34,884 nucleotides of DNA from assembly GCA_024709105.1 (NCBI GenBank), contig JANJXJ010000190.1:1-34884 (forward strand), written 5' to 3'. The notes under the pieces were generated by a model. The model ran no database searches. It saw only the letters and a program-made list of their open reading frames with translations, and was not told the DNA's origin. This DNA is from Lentimicrobium sp. (GTDB taxonomy: Bacteria; Bacteroidota; Bacteroidia; Bacteroidales; Lentimicrobiaceae). Both the position numbers and the translations under genes were made by a program. Shown piece after piece: positions 13,105 to 21,196 of the stretch (position 1 is its first letter; every line of letters begins with the position of its first letter).

Positions 13105-13362
13105 TTATTTAACTTCTTCGTAATCAACGTAATCACCCAGATCATCAGGTACACCTTCAGGCTTCTCCTTCTTGATCCTTGTTATTGTTACTTCTCCTTC
13201 TTTATCTGTTTTCTCCTGCCTAAGATGGGGATTCTGCTCATAAAAACGCTTTTGAAATCTTTTGAGCGAAAACTTTACAAACCATGGAAGTATAAACCTC
13301 GCCAGAAGTTTAAGAACCATGTAAAGTAAAATGATAATTACCAGTGTGCGGACAAATCCCAT
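13105..13362 (-). CDS. DUF4834 small membrane protein
   Basis: The 85-residue product has one N-terminal membrane span (residues about 3-30, TLVIIILLYMVLKLLARFIL), a basic stretch (KFSLKRFQKRFYEQNPHLRQ) and an acidic tail ending GDYVDYEEVK. This matches the DUF4834 family, known to me only from Bacteroidota and without assigned function. It is the first gene of a minus-strand run with yfhO (24-base gap) and the GT4 glycosyltransferase. I could not find an exact TAnnTTTG box upstream of it. Confidence 0.75.
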   Translation of the reverse strand: MGFVRTLVIIILLYMVLKLLARFILPWFVKFSLKRFQKRFYEQNPHLRQEKTDKEGEVTITRIKKEKPEGVPDDLGDYVDYEEVK

Positions 13363-13492
13363 AAGTGCCGGAAAGGGTTTTATTTGGTTTGCGAATTTAC
13401 TGCTTTTTGCTGAAGTATTTGAGCACTCATTATTACGAAATTACATGATCAGCAGAATTGCCTGAAAATCAAGAATGTCAGTAACAAACAAG

Positions 13493-13522
13493 AAAAGGAG
13501 GCGACGTAAATCACCTCCTTTT
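13493..13522 (-). terminator. Rho-independent terminator of rpmH (possibly bidirectional)
   Basis: AAAAGGAGGCG at 13493-13503 pairs with CACCTCCTTTT at 13512-13522 around an 8-base loop; 10 of 11 positions are perfect and one is a G-T type. On the minus strand the stem runs into a T-rich stretch, 37 bases past the rpmH stop codon. Confidence 0.75.
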
Positions 13523-13559
13523 CAATATGTTGATCACCCGCTGAGGGGCAAAAAGTCAA

Positions 13560-13718
13560 TTATTTGCTTTTAATCTCGTCAGAAACGGTGAGTTTCTTCC
13601 GTCCTTTGGCCCTGCGTGCAGCAAGAACCTTACGTCCGTTTGCAGTTGACATCCTTTCCCTGAAACCATGTTTGTTTCTTCTTTTCCTCTGTGACGGCTG
13701 AAATGTTCTCTTACTCAT
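13560..13718 (-). CDS. rpmH: 50S ribosomal protein L34
   Basis: The 52-residue product reads [20 protein letters not shown], then [20 protein letters not shown], then [12 protein letters not shown]. The first 45 residues are the very conserved L34 sequence; the TVSDEIKSK tail is a short extension common in Bacteroidota. L34 is a component of the large ribosomal subunit. The gene stands alone: neither rnpA nor dnaA is adjacent, unlike the arrangement in many other bacteria. It has its own promoter (13740-13769) and its own terminator (13493-13522). Confidence 0.97.
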   Translation of the reverse strand: MSKRTFQPSQRKRRNKHGFRERMSTANGRKVLAARRAKGRKKLTVSDEIKSK

Positions 13719-13739
13719 TGTTGTAATTTTTTAGGACTG

Positions 13740-13769
13740 CAAAGATAGAAACTATTTTTTTACTGACAA
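13740..13769 (-). promoter_or_regulatory. Promoter of rpmH
   Basis: On the minus strand TTG (13769-13767) is followed after 19 bases by TATCTTTG (13747-13740), a full match to the Bacteroidota primary-sigma consensus. The box is 21 bases before the rpmH ATG. Confidence 0.8.
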
Positions 13770-13815
13770 ATAATTTGACCGGTTTTTTTATTCAAACAAG
13801 CAAACTTATAAAACA

Positions 13816-13855
13816 ATGACAGTCAATTTATTAACCAGAATAAATTGACTGTCAT
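13816..13855 (-). terminator. Perfect 17-bp hairpin, probable terminator of pepD
   Basis: The 17 bases at 13816-13832 (ATGACAGTCAATTTATT) are exactly complementary to 13839-13855, leaving a 6-base loop (AACCAG). It begins 11 bases past the pepD stop and lies before the rpmH promoter. The minus-strand sequence after the stem is T-rich but is not a clean T-run. Confidence 0.65.
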
Positions 13856-13866
13856 AAAAATTTTGC

Positions 13867-15327
13867 TTATTTTAAAGGAGCATTTTTCAGTGTTTCGGTG
13901 AGGTAAATCCAGAATTTTTCAACCGAAGCAATATTTACTTTTTCATCCGGAGAATGCGGGTATCTGATGGTAGGGCCAAACGAAATCATATCCCAGTCAG
14001 GATAAACAGCGCCCAGCAATCCACATTCAAGGCCTGCATGAATGGCTTTGATTTCAGGAATTTTTCCGAAACGGTTGTTATAAACTGACTGCATTGCTTT
14101 CAGAATGGCTGAATCGGGATTGGGTTTCCAGCCCGGATATTCGCCATTAAATGCTACTTTAGCACCGGCAAGCTCAAAAATACTGCCCATCATATGAGTA
14201 AGATCTTCTTTTGCCGAATTTACAGAACTTCTCAACAGGCATATTACCTTAACAACACCATTTTCCGATCTGACAATGGAAAGGTTAGTAGAGGTTTCAA
14301 CAAGGCCTTCCATTGCATCGCTCATGCGCATCACTCCATTGGGGCATCCGTAAACAGCCCTGATCATGCGATTCTGGGAGTCAACATCCATAAGCCCCTG
14401 AGGCATAGACACTTCCTCAAAAGTAATGGACAAGCCTGGTTCGGTAACTGATAATTCAGCCTTTATAGCATCAGTAAATTTTGCAAAACAACCGGCATAT
14501 TTTTCTTTTTCAGTTGCAGGGATAGTAACAACGGCGTGCCCTTCGCGGGGAATGGCATTGCGCATATTTCCTGCTTCTAGTGATGCCAGCCTGAGTCCAT
14601 GTTTATTAACACCATGCCAGAGAATACGTGTGAGAATTTTGCACGAATTGCCTCTGCCCAATGGAATATCAAGTCCGGAGTGACCGCCTTTGAGCCCTGA
14701 AATATTAATTTTCAGCGCTACCGTATTTTCTTCAACAGGAACTACTGAAAATGGAAACTCAAAGTTACCGTTGATTCCACCTGCGCAACCGATATACAGT
14801 TCACCCTCATCCTCAGAGTCAAGGTTAAGCAAAATATCGCCTTTAAGCACATCGGGCTGAAGGTTGAAAGCTCCGGTCATACCGCTTTCTTCATCAATGG
14901 TGAACAAGGCTTCTATCAGTCCGTGCTCCAGGGTTTTATCTTCAAGCACAGCCATAATTGCGGCAACACCCATTCCGTTATCGGCACCCAAAGTTGTTCC
15001 GTTGGCTTTAACCCATTCACCATCAATTAATGGTTCAATCGGGTCATTTTCAAAATCGTGAACCTTATCGCTGTTCTTTTGGGGAACCATATCAAGGTGC
15101 GCCTGCAAAACAATTCCTTTGCGGTTTTCCATTCCCGGAGTGGCAGGTTTGCGGATCATTACATTGCCAACTTCGTCAACCCAGGTTTCAAGGCCAATGG
15201 ACAGACCAAAATTCTTCATAAACTCTATGATTCTGCCTTCCTTTTTTGAAGGACGCGGAACCTGAGTAAGACTGTAAAAATGCTTCCACACCTGTGCGGG
15301 TGAAAGGTTAAGAATCGGGTTACTCAT
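13867..15327 (-). CDS. pepD: Aminoacyl-histidine dipeptidase (peptidase D, M20 family)
   Basis: The 486-residue enzyme hydrolyses Xaa-His and related dipeptides in the cytoplasm. It begins LNLSPAQVWKHFYSLTQVPRPSKKE, typical of PepD, and shows the M20 metal-site motifs in order: LQAHLDMVP (His and Asp ligands), TTLGADNGMGVAA (bridging Asp), TIDEESGMTGA (catalytic Glu pair) and LNLDSEDEGE. The dimerisation/lid domain follows (SGLKGGHSGLDI, GRGNSCKIL, GNMRNAIPREG), then a final ligand region (IHAGLECGL, GPTIRYPHSPDE). Length is standard. There is no signal peptide. A strong hairpin follows the stop codon. Upstream I see only a one-mismatch -7 box (TATCTTAG, 15383-15376), so its promoter is uncertain. 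Confidence 0.94.
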   Translation of the reverse strand: MSNPILNLSPAQVWKHFYSLTQVPRPSKKEGRIIEFMKNFGLSIGLETWVDEVGNVMIRKPATPGMENRKGIVLQAHLDMVPQKNSDKVHDFENDPIEPLIDGEWVKANGTTLGADNGMGVAAIMAVLEDKTLEHGLIEALFTIDEESGMTGAFNLQPDVLKGDILLNLDSEDEGELYIGCAGGINGNFEFPFSVVPVEENTVALKINISGLKGGHSGLDIPLGRGNSCKILTRILWHGVNKHGLRLASLEAGNMRNAIPREGHAVVTIPATEKEKYAGCFAKFTDAIKAELSVTEPGLSITFEEVSMPQGLMDVDSQNRMIRAVYGCPNGVMRMSDAMEGLVETSTNLSIVRSENGVVKVICLLRSSVNSAKEDLTHMMGSIFELAGAKVAFNGEYPGWKPNPDSAILKAMQSVYNNRFGKIPEIKAIHAGLECGLLGAVYPDWDMISFGPTIRYPHSPDEKVNIASVEKFWIYLTETLKNAPLK

Positions 15328-15436
15328 TTTTATATTGGTTTTGGTTAAAAAAACAATTTTCAGGAAATGACCCGGCTAAGATAGTACTTTTGCAAGTAAT
15401 GACCTGACCTTAATCGCCTGCAAATTCATAAAAATC

Positions 15437-16057
15437 CTAAATCCAGAGATGCACCACCGATTTGGTTTCAAAAAATGGCTCCTGAAAATAGCGGTCGAGG
15501 TGATAAATCTGATATTTGGCAGGTGTACGTTTCAGCTCTTCAGTTAAATCGCCGCCTTTAAGGTAAAGGATGCCATTGTGGAGAGGATTAAGCCTTCGTT
15601 TGGTGATGTTTTTCCTCACCCAGAACAAGAATTCGGGCATAGCTGTTACAGCGCGGCTCACAACAAAATCGAACTTCTCGGCAACATCCTCCACCCTGGT
15701 TTGGGAAGCCGTAACATTTTCTAGCTTTAGAGATTCAGCTACCGATTTAACAACTCTTATTTTTTTACCGATAGAATCTACCAGATGAAAGTTAACCTCC
15801 GGGAACATAACAGCCAGAGGTATACCTGGAAAACCTCCCCCGGTACCTACATCCAGAATGGTGGTACCGGGAGCAAAATTCAAAACTTTGGCTATTCCCA
15901 GCGAATGCAATATATGCCGCTCATACAGATGCTCCATATCTTTGCGCGAAATCACGTTAATTGCAGCATTCCATTCTTCGTAGAGGGGTTGCATTGCTTC
16001 AAATTTTTCAATTTGTTCCGGAAGCAAACCAGGAAAATATTTAATTATCAAGTCCAT
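15437..16057 (-). CDS. rsmG: 16S rRNA (guanine527-N7)-methyltransferase
   Basis: The 206-residue product matches RsmG (GidB): YERHILHSLGIA, then the S-adenosylmethionine-binding loop ILDVGTGGGFPGIPLAV (about residues 68-84), HLVDSIGKKIRVV, and VVSRAVTAMPEFL. RsmG methylates N7 of G527 in 16S rRNA. Length is normal for the family. It starts one base after the stop codon of the HAMP sensor kinase, so it is probably transcribed with the two-component pair. That grouping is unusual, because rsmG often sits beside mnmG or parA/parB. Confidence 0.93.
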   Translation of the reverse strand: MDLIIKYFPGLLPEQIEKFEAMQPLYEEWNAAINVISRKDMEHLYERHILHSLGIAKVLNFAPGTTILDVGTGGGFPGIPLAVMFPEVNFHLVDSIGKKIRVVKSVAESLKLENVTASQTRVEDVAEKFDFVVSRAVTAMPEFLFWVRKNITKRRLNPLHNGILYLKGGDLTEELKRTPAKYQIYHLDRYFQEPFFETKSVVHLWI

Positions 16058-16058
16058 C

Positions 16059-17441
16059 TTATGAAATGAAATTATAGGGAATTGAAACCGAAACTACTGT
16101 TCCGCTACCTGGCTTCGAATCAACATGAATCTGACCATGGTGTAGCTTTACAATTTTGCTGATCAACGACAACCCAATGCCATGCCCTTTATGATTTACC
16201 GCATTCTTTGAACGGTAAAAGGGTTCAAAAATATGTTGCAGATCATCTTGTTCTATACCAATTCCCTGATCGGAGACCGTAATCAGGGCATGATCAGGAT
16301 TATAATTCAGGGTAGCCTTAACAGGTTTACCGTCTGAGAATTTACAAGCATTGTCAAGCAGGTTGACAAAAATGAGTTTAAGCAGGTTTTCATTACCCAT
16401 AACAGCGGGTTCCTGCTCCTCATTTCCTGTATTGTCAATTATTTCCGTTTCAATAGAATATTCTGGATGCACAATGTTAATTTCGGCCTGAGTCAGGATT
16501 AACATCTCATCCAATCTAACCGGCCTGATATTCAAGGCACTCACATCTTGTTCAGATCTGGCAATTTCCAACAGATTATTTGCCAGGCTTGTAAGGCTGC
16601 GGGCATCTTCAAGTAAAGAACTTAACACCTTAATATATTCTTCAGATGTCCTCTCCCTGATGAGAGCCACTTCAATCTGACTGGTAATGGATGCCAGTGG
16701 TGTACGCAACTCATGTGATGCATTGGAGACAAAGCTTTTCTGAATCTGAAATGCCTTTTCAATACGATGCAGCATTTCGTTAAAAGTGATGCTGAGCTGG
16801 GCAATTTCGTCGTTTCCATTACCTTCGTCCAGCCTTTTACTCAGGCTGCTGGCGGTAATCCCTGCCACCTTTTGAACAACTACCGAAATGGGTTTTAATG
16901 CCTGCCTTGAGAAGAATAAACCAGTGATAAAGGTAAAAACCATGGCAACAAAAAAGCCTGTTACCAGAACCAGACTCAAATTCTGAAGTTTGGAAAAACC
17001 AAATGGATCACTCGCCGAAGCAATAACTACAAACCTTCGTAATCCATTGGTATACAGAAGACCAACTGCCTCGCGGTTCCCATCCTGAAATGCATATTCT
17101 CCCTCTGTTCTGATTTTGCTCAGTAGTTCTTCAGAAAAATCTATGCCGGAATAAACACCGGAAGTATAAATTTTACTCCTTTTAAAATAGTCAAAAACCA
17201 CAACCTCTATGTCGGCCAGCGAGCTGTAATTGGCGCTGTCAATGATCTGCATCAGATCGTTATTTACCTCTTTAACCTCGATAAGCAGCTTGGCAGTATT
17301 GATCGCTTTCTCTTTCAGCCTCATCCTGAATTCCTGTTTCCGGTAATTTGCGGAAAGAGAATATATAAGAATAGAAAATGCAACCAGAATACTGCCGGCA
17401 AGCAATGCAAACTGAAGGGTAAGACGGGTTCTAATCTGCAT
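16059..17441 (-). CDS. HAMP-domain sensor histidine kinase (OmpR partner, CusS-like layout)
   Basis: The 460-residue inner-membrane kinase has a first span at about 8-30, a periplasmic sensor region of about 120 residues, a second span near 155-178 (LVTGFFVAMVFTFITGLFF), then a HAMP linker (ALKPISVVVQKVAGITASSLS). The HisKA helix follows with phosphoacceptor His243 in SNASHELRTPL. The ATPase domain has N-box NLLDNACKFS, G1 SDQGIGIEQDD and G2 GHGIGLSLI. All key residues are present. The signal cannot be told from the sensor region. It overlaps the regulator gene by 11 bases and is one base from rsmG. Confidence 0.92.
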   Translation of the reverse strand: MQIRTRLTLQFALLAGSILVAFSILIYSLSANYRKQEFRMRLKEKAINTAKLLIEVKEVNNDLMQIIDSANYSSLADIEVVVFDYFKRSKIYTSGVYSGIDFSEELLSKIRTEGEYAFQDGNREAVGLLYTNGLRRFVVIASASDPFGFSKLQNLSLVLVTGFFVAMVFTFITGLFFSRQALKPISVVVQKVAGITASSLSKRLDEGNGNDEIAQLSITFNEMLHRIEKAFQIQKSFVSNASHELRTPLASITSQIEVALIRERTSEEYIKVLSSLLEDARSLTSLANNLLEIARSEQDVSALNIRPVRLDEMLILTQAEINIVHPEYSIETEIIDNTGNEEQEPAVMGNENLLKLIFVNLLDNACKFSDGKPVKATLNYNPDHALITVSDQGIGIEQDDLQHIFEPFYRSKNAVNHKGHGIGLSLISKIVKLHHGQIHVDSKPGSGTVVSVSIPYNFIS

Positions 17442-18132
17442 TTTGTGAACTATCTTTTAAAACATAGCCCATTCCAATGTGTGTATGAATAAGTTTGACA
17501 GGGAAATTTCTGTCAATTTTCTTTCTGAGGAAGTTGACATACACCTCAATAACATTGGTTCCGGTATCAAACTTGATGTTCCAGATTTTTTCAGCAATAT
17601 CTGCCTTGGAAACCACTTTGTCCTTATTCCTGATCAGATATTCCAGCAAAGAAAACTCTTTGGCAGTTAACTCAATGGGAATTTCCCCTCTTTTCACGGT
17701 TTTACTTTCCAGGTTTACAACCAGATCGGCAACTTTGAGCACCTGCTGTTCCTGTTTTTCGTTAACAGAACGTTTTAAAAGTGCTTTGATCCGGGCAAGT
17801 AATTCCCTGAATTCAAAAGGTTTGACAATATAATCGTCAGCTCCGCGATCAAAACCCATCAGCTTATCCTCAGTACTGCCCATTGCAGTAAGCATAATAA
17901 CCGGCACTGAAGCATCACGGGTTCTTATATCGGCGCACAATTCATACCCATTCATCAATGGCAGATTAACATCGAGAATGATCAGGTCAAATTTTTTGGT
18001 TTCAGTAAGCCGTTTCCCGATAAAACCATCGTAAGCAACTTCAGCATGGAAACCACTATCTTCCAGACCTTTACTTATTGAATCAGCCATTTTGACGTGA
18101 TCCTCAACAATCAAAATTGAAGGCATCGGCAT
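17431..18132 (-). CDS. OmpR/PhoB-family response regulator
   Basis: The 233-residue product has an N-terminal receiver (acidic pair Glu10-Asp11, phosphoacceptor Asp54 in LIILDVNLP, Lys in YIVKPFEF near 104) and a C-terminal winged-helix DNA-binding domain (ELTAKEFSLLEYLIRNKDKVVSKADI, NVIEVYVNFLRKKID, IHTHIGMGYVL). It is the first gene of the regulator-kinase-rsmG run. The frame has ATGs at 18132 and 18126; both precede the conserved SILIVED strand. A one-mismatch -7 box (GTAATTTG) lies at 18169-18162 on this strand, so a promoter in the 18133-18374 gap is possible but weak. Confidence 0.92.
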   Translation of the reverse strand: MPMPSILIVEDHVKMADSISKGLEDSGFHAEVAYDGFIGKRLTETKKFDLIILDVNLPLMNGYELCADIRTRDASVPVIMLTAMGSTEDKLMGFDRGADDYIVKPFEFRELLARIKALLKRSVNEKQEQQVLKVADLVVNLESKTVKRGEIPIELTAKEFSLLEYLIRNKDKVVSKADIAEKIWNIKFDTGTNVIEVYVNFLRKKIDRNFPVKLIHTHIGMGYVLKDSSQNAD

Positions 18133-18355
18133 AAATATGGGTTTACATTTTTTGGGAGGACCAAATTACACATTTTAAACGAATCTATAACCGGTTATTA
18201 TATTTATAAGATTTGACAGCGAGGGGAATCCGGGGAATGTATCAACAATAAACTCTTTCAGCAGAATGAATCGGGAATTTCCGGAAAATCAAGAAAATAT
18301 TTGACAAACCGATTATGCCAATTGGCAAACAGCCATTTCATTTACTGCTCTTGCT

Positions 18356-18363
18356 TATCTTTG
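18356..18363 (+). promoter_or_regulatory. -7 promoter box of the glucosaminidase gene
   Basis: TATCTTTG at 18356-18363 is an exact TAnnTTTG box, 17 bases before the ATG at 18381. That spacing equals that of three other genes here and supports the ATG over the TTG at 18375. A -33 TTG is not clear. The rest of the gap 18133-18355 shows no gene or RNA that I recognise. Confidence 0.65.
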
Positions 18364-18380
18364 CCGCACAATAATTGACT

Positions 18381-19358
18381 ATGAAAAAAACACTCCTCCT
18401 TTCTCTGATTACTCTATATGCCTTTACTGGCCAGATAAATCTATTTGCTCAATCAGCAGCTTACAAAGATTATATAGAAAAATACCGTGATATTGCCGTA
18501 CGAAAAATGAATGAATACCGCATACCTGCCAGCATTACACTTGCTCAGGGAATCCTCGAATCGGGAGTTGGGAAATCGGCGCTGGCTGTAAATGCAAACA
18601 ACCATTTTGGCATCAAATGCCACAAAGAGTGGTCAGGAATGACTTATATCATGGACGATGACGAAAAAAATGAGTGTTTCAGGAAATATGCATCGGTTGA
18701 AGAATCTTTTAATGATCATTCTCTCTTTTTAACTACCCGCCCGCGATACAGCAAGCTTTTCGAGCTTGACATCCGCGATTACAAAGGCTGGGCTCATGGT
18801 TTAAAAAGTGCCGGATATGCCACCAATCCAAAATATGCTGAAATTTTAATTCGCATTATTGAAGAGAATGAGTTATTTCTGTACGACAACCCAAACTTTG
18901 TACCCAAACCGGCAGAAACAGTAAAAAACGATAAAGCTGACAAAAATACATCAACCGCAGATGCAGGTAAGTCACTGTTGCTTACACCTGACAAGGTAAC
19001 CTTTGTTGAAATTTCTGATGGCAACCGGTCGGTGTATCTGAATAACGGAGTTAAGCTGGTTTTCGCCAGAAACGGAGACACGCCAAACAGCATTGCCAAA
19101 GATTTTGGGATTCATACTTTTCAGATTCTTAAATACAATGAATTGGGAAAAGATGAAAGTATAAAAGAGGGACAGGTAATTTATATTATTCCCAAAAAAA
19201 CCAGGTCAAAACTAAGCCACCATATTGCTGCAGAAGGCGAAACCATGCGCAACATAGCTCAATATTATGGCGTTAAACTTAAGTCACTTTACAAAATCAA
19301 TCACATTTCCGAAGGCCATGAACCTTCAAAAGGAGAAAAGATCAAACTCAGGAAATAA
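18381..19358 (+). CDS. Secreted GH73 glucosaminidase with two LysM domains
   Basis: The product is 325 residues from the ATG at 18381; a TTG two codons upstream is a less likely start. A signal peptide (MKKTLLLSLITLYAFTGQ...FAQ) is followed by a glucosaminidase domain at about residues 25-165. That domain has SITLAQGILESGVGKSALA (catalytic Glu region), NNHFGIKCH, FRKYASVEESFNDHSLFL and GLKSAGYATNPKYAEILI. A linker rich in K, T and D precedes two LysM-like modules (about 215-275 and 285-325; GDTPNSIAKDFGI and GETMRNIAQYYGV). Such enzymes cut the glycan backbone of peptidoglycan in the periplasm, with LysM holding them to the wall. The gene appears to stand alone. Confidence 0.92.
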   Translation: MKKTLLLSLITLYAFTGQINLFAQSAAYKDYIEKYRDIAVRKMNEYRIPASITLAQGILESGVGKSALAVNANNHFGIKCHKEWSGMTYIMDDDEKNECFRKYASVEESFNDHSLFLTTRPRYSKLFELDIRDYKGWAHGLKSAGYATNPKYAEILIRIIEENELFLYDNPNFVPKPAETVKNDKADKNTSTADAGKSLLLTPDKVTFVEISDGNRSVYLNNGVKLVFARNGDTPNSIAKDFGIHTFQILKYNELGKDESIKEGQVIYIIPKKTRSKLSHHIAAEGETMRNIAQYYGVKLKSLYKINHISEGHEPSKGEKIKLRK

Positions 19359-19514
19359 ACGATGATTTTCTGAAGAAACTAATCTGAAGGGAGTTCAAGA
19401 TTTATTGCAATCAGACTCCGGATTCATTTAGTATTTGATTATTCTGCAGCTTGTTACAGGACTTTCAGGGAGCAATTCATTGCTTCTCAGGTTTTACACA
19501 AGACTAAAATTCCT

Positions 19515-19544
19515 TTGCCGAATAATTGAAAACATTTAGTTTTG
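19515..19544 (+). promoter_or_regulatory. Primary-sigma promoter of the ECF sigma gene
   Basis: TTG at 19515-19517 is followed after 19 bases by TAGTTTTG at 19537-19544, a full match to the Bacteroidota -33/-7 consensus. It lies 15 bases before the ATG at 19560. The ECF gene itself therefore seems to be read by the housekeeping sigma factor. The stretch 19359-19514 shows no gene. Confidence 0.75.
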
Positions 19545-19559
19545 TGATGCTGTTAATCC

Positions 19560-20111
19560 ATGGTGATGCAAGAATTCAACCAAAAGTTTTTCCAGGAATT
19601 GTTTGAGGCCGAATTCAAAGGCCTGTGCTATTTTGCAGTAAGATATGTAAAGGATATCGACACTGCCCGAGGAATAGTGCAGGATGCTTTTGTTCAATTA
19701 TGGGAAAAGCGTGAAACAATAGATGTTTCAAGGCCTGTCAAATCATACCTTACTACCTCGGTGCACAACCGTTGCCTGAATTACCTGCGCGATTCACGCA
19801 AATACAATGAGCGAATGGTTGAAATAGAACATCTTTCGGAAGTTGAAGGAGACTATGGATCTGATTTGATTGCACAAAAAGAACTTCAGACTGCCATTAA
19901 AAATGCCATTGAGGAACTCCCTGAAAAATGCAAACAGATTTTTTTACTAAGTAGAAACGAAAACCTGAAATACCAGGAGATCGCTGATAAGCTGGGGATT
20001 TCTCAAAAAACTGTCGAAACCCAGATGTCGAAAGCTCTTCAACACTTAAGAACCAGATTATCAGCATATTTACCTGCTGCTCTCATTTGGTTTTTTCTGT
20101 TGACAAAATAA
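19560..20111 (+). CDS. ECF-type RNA polymerase sigma factor (Bacteroides expansion family)
   Basis: The 183-residue product has region 2 at about residues 8-75 (AVRYVKDIDTARGIVQDAFVQLWEKRETI) and region 4 at about 115-170 (IEELPEKCKQIFLLSRNENLKYQEIADKLGISQKTVETQMSKALQHLR), with KSYLTTSVHNRCLNYLRD between them. It is the type of sigma-70 family member that in Bacteroidota is paired with a FecR anti-sigma factor and a TonB receptor, exactly as found downstream. The tail LSAYLPAALIWFFLLTK is strongly hydrophobic. The likely targets are the 36-bp elements at 20125-20160 and 24809-24844. ATGs at 19560 and 19566 are both possible starts. Confidence 0.92.
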   Translation: MVMQEFNQKFFQELFEAEFKGLCYFAVRYVKDIDTARGIVQDAFVQLWEKRETIDVSRPVKSYLTTSVHNRCLNYLRDSRKYNERMVEIEHLSEVEGDYGSDLIAQKELQTAIKNAIEELPEKCKQIFLLSRNENLKYQEIADKLGISQKTVETQMSKALQHLRTRLSAYLPAALIWFFLLTK

Positions 20112-20124
20112 AATTTCAGTTTAC

Positions 20125-20160
20125 ATCAGGGTAAATATAAGCCCCGGTGTATTATTTACA
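20125..20160 (+). promoter_or_regulatory. Candidate ECF-sigma promoter upstream of fecR (copy A)
   Basis: The element begins ATCAGGGT (20125-20132) and ends GGTGTATTATTTACA (20146-20160), with 13 bases between. The same two blocks with the same spacing occur at 24809-24844; 27 of 36 positions are identical. Neither copy contains a TAnnTTTG box. The last base is 10 bases before the fecR ATG. Confidence 0.65.
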
Positions 20161-20170
20161 CAACGCAACA

Positions 20171-21172
20171 ATGGAAGAGTCAACTACATATTACGACAAT
20201 CTGATCGCCCGGTATTTATCGGGTGAAGCAACTCCTGAGCAGATACAGGAAATTTCGGATTGGCTGGTGACCGGCCCGGAAAACCTTGCTCATTTCGAGC
20301 AGTTACACAAAGTATGGCTGCTTACCACCCGCGATGCTATTGACCAGAATGTAAATTTAACCAAAGAATGGAATCAGATTGCAACCCGCATAAAAACTGA
20401 AGTCCCTGTTAAACAAATGCCTGCCCGAAAACCAGGGCAAAAAATGCTGATCTGGGCTGCTGCTGCGGCCATTTTACTTTTAACCGCAATTCCAGGCATC
20501 TACTTTTTTCTGAATAATCAAACCACTTTAATTTCTGCAACTACATCCGGTTTAATTTATGATTTACCCGATGGCAGTAAGATTACCCTGAAAAAAGGGG
20601 CAGCAATTGAGTTTGACAAGGAATTCGGCACCGGCAACCGAAACATTGAAATGACCGGCGAAGCCTATTTTGAGGTTAAACATATGAGCGAAATTCCGTT
20701 TACCATTTCAGGTGGAGAAGCCAGAATTCAGGTACTTGGAACACAATTCAATGTAAGGGCCTTGCCCAATGAAGATCAGGTTACTGTAGTGCTTACTTCA
20801 GGGAGCGTTTCGCTTTGGTTTGACGCAAACAACAAAAAATCAACCATCCTAAAGCCAGGTGAGAAAGCAGAAATGAACCTCAGGGAAAAGAAAATTGAAG
20901 CAGGGGTCAATCCTGATGTTAATTATATGGCATGGAAAACCAGACAACTCAGGTTTGAGAATTCTTCACTTAATGAGGTAATGCAAGCCATCTCCGCGGT
21001 TTATGAAATTAACTATCAACCATTAAGCCAATCACTTTCAGCATGCAGACTAACAGCCAGTTTTGACAATATGCAGCTGCAGGAGGTGCTTGATGTTGTT
21101 GGCAGCACTCTTGATCTGCAATTTACTTTTGATAACAATACCATTAAAATCAGCGGACAAGGATGCAATTAA
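20171..21172 (+). CDS. FecR-family anti-sigma factor
   Basis: From the ATG at 20171 the protein has 333 residues. An upstream GTG at 20147 lies inside the proposed promoter and is rejected. Residues 1-90 are the cytoplasmic sigma-binding part (YYDNLIARYLSGEATPEQIQEISDWL). One span lies at about 92-114 (LIWAAAAAILLLTAIPGIYFFL). A periplasmic FecR domain (about 130-240) includes LPDGSKITLKKGA, GEAYFEV and LGTQFNVRA. The C-terminal DUF4974/STN-like domain (about 258-333) includes FENSSLNEVMQAISAVYEINY. FecR proteins hold the sigma factor inactive until a loaded TonB receptor signals through its STN domain. The receptor gene follows 24 bases later. Confidence 0.93.
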   Translation: MEESTTYYDNLIARYLSGEATPEQIQEISDWLVTGPENLAHFEQLHKVWLLTTRDAIDQNVNLTKEWNQIATRIKTEVPVKQMPARKPGQKMLIWAAAAAILLLTAIPGIYFFLNNQTTLISATTSGLIYDLPDGSKITLKKGAAIEFDKEFGTGNRNIEMTGEAYFEVKHMSEIPFTISGGEARIQVLGTQFNVRALPNEDQVTVVLTSGSVSLWFDANNKKSTILKPGEKAEMNLREKKIEAGVNPDVNYMAWKTRQLRFENSSLNEVMQAISAVYEINYQPLSQSLSACRLTASFDNMQLQEVLDVVGSTLDLQFTFDNNTIKISGQGCN

Positions 21173-21196
21173 TATTACTTTTTTGAATTTTATTGA

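Noticed and set aside
13099-13329. Open frame opposite the DUF4834 gene
   Set aside because: The minus-strand frame has a clear membrane segment, family pattern and operon spacing; the plus-strand frame is its mirror.
15385-15392. Plus-strand TACTTTTG box between rsmG and pepD
   Set aside because: It matches the -7 consensus but has no TTG at the -33 distance and no plus-strand gene follows; probably chance.
18133-18380. The largest gap as a possible small RNA or tRNA locus
   Set aside because: I see no cloverleaf, strong hairpin with T-run or internal promoter other than the glucosaminidase -7 box.
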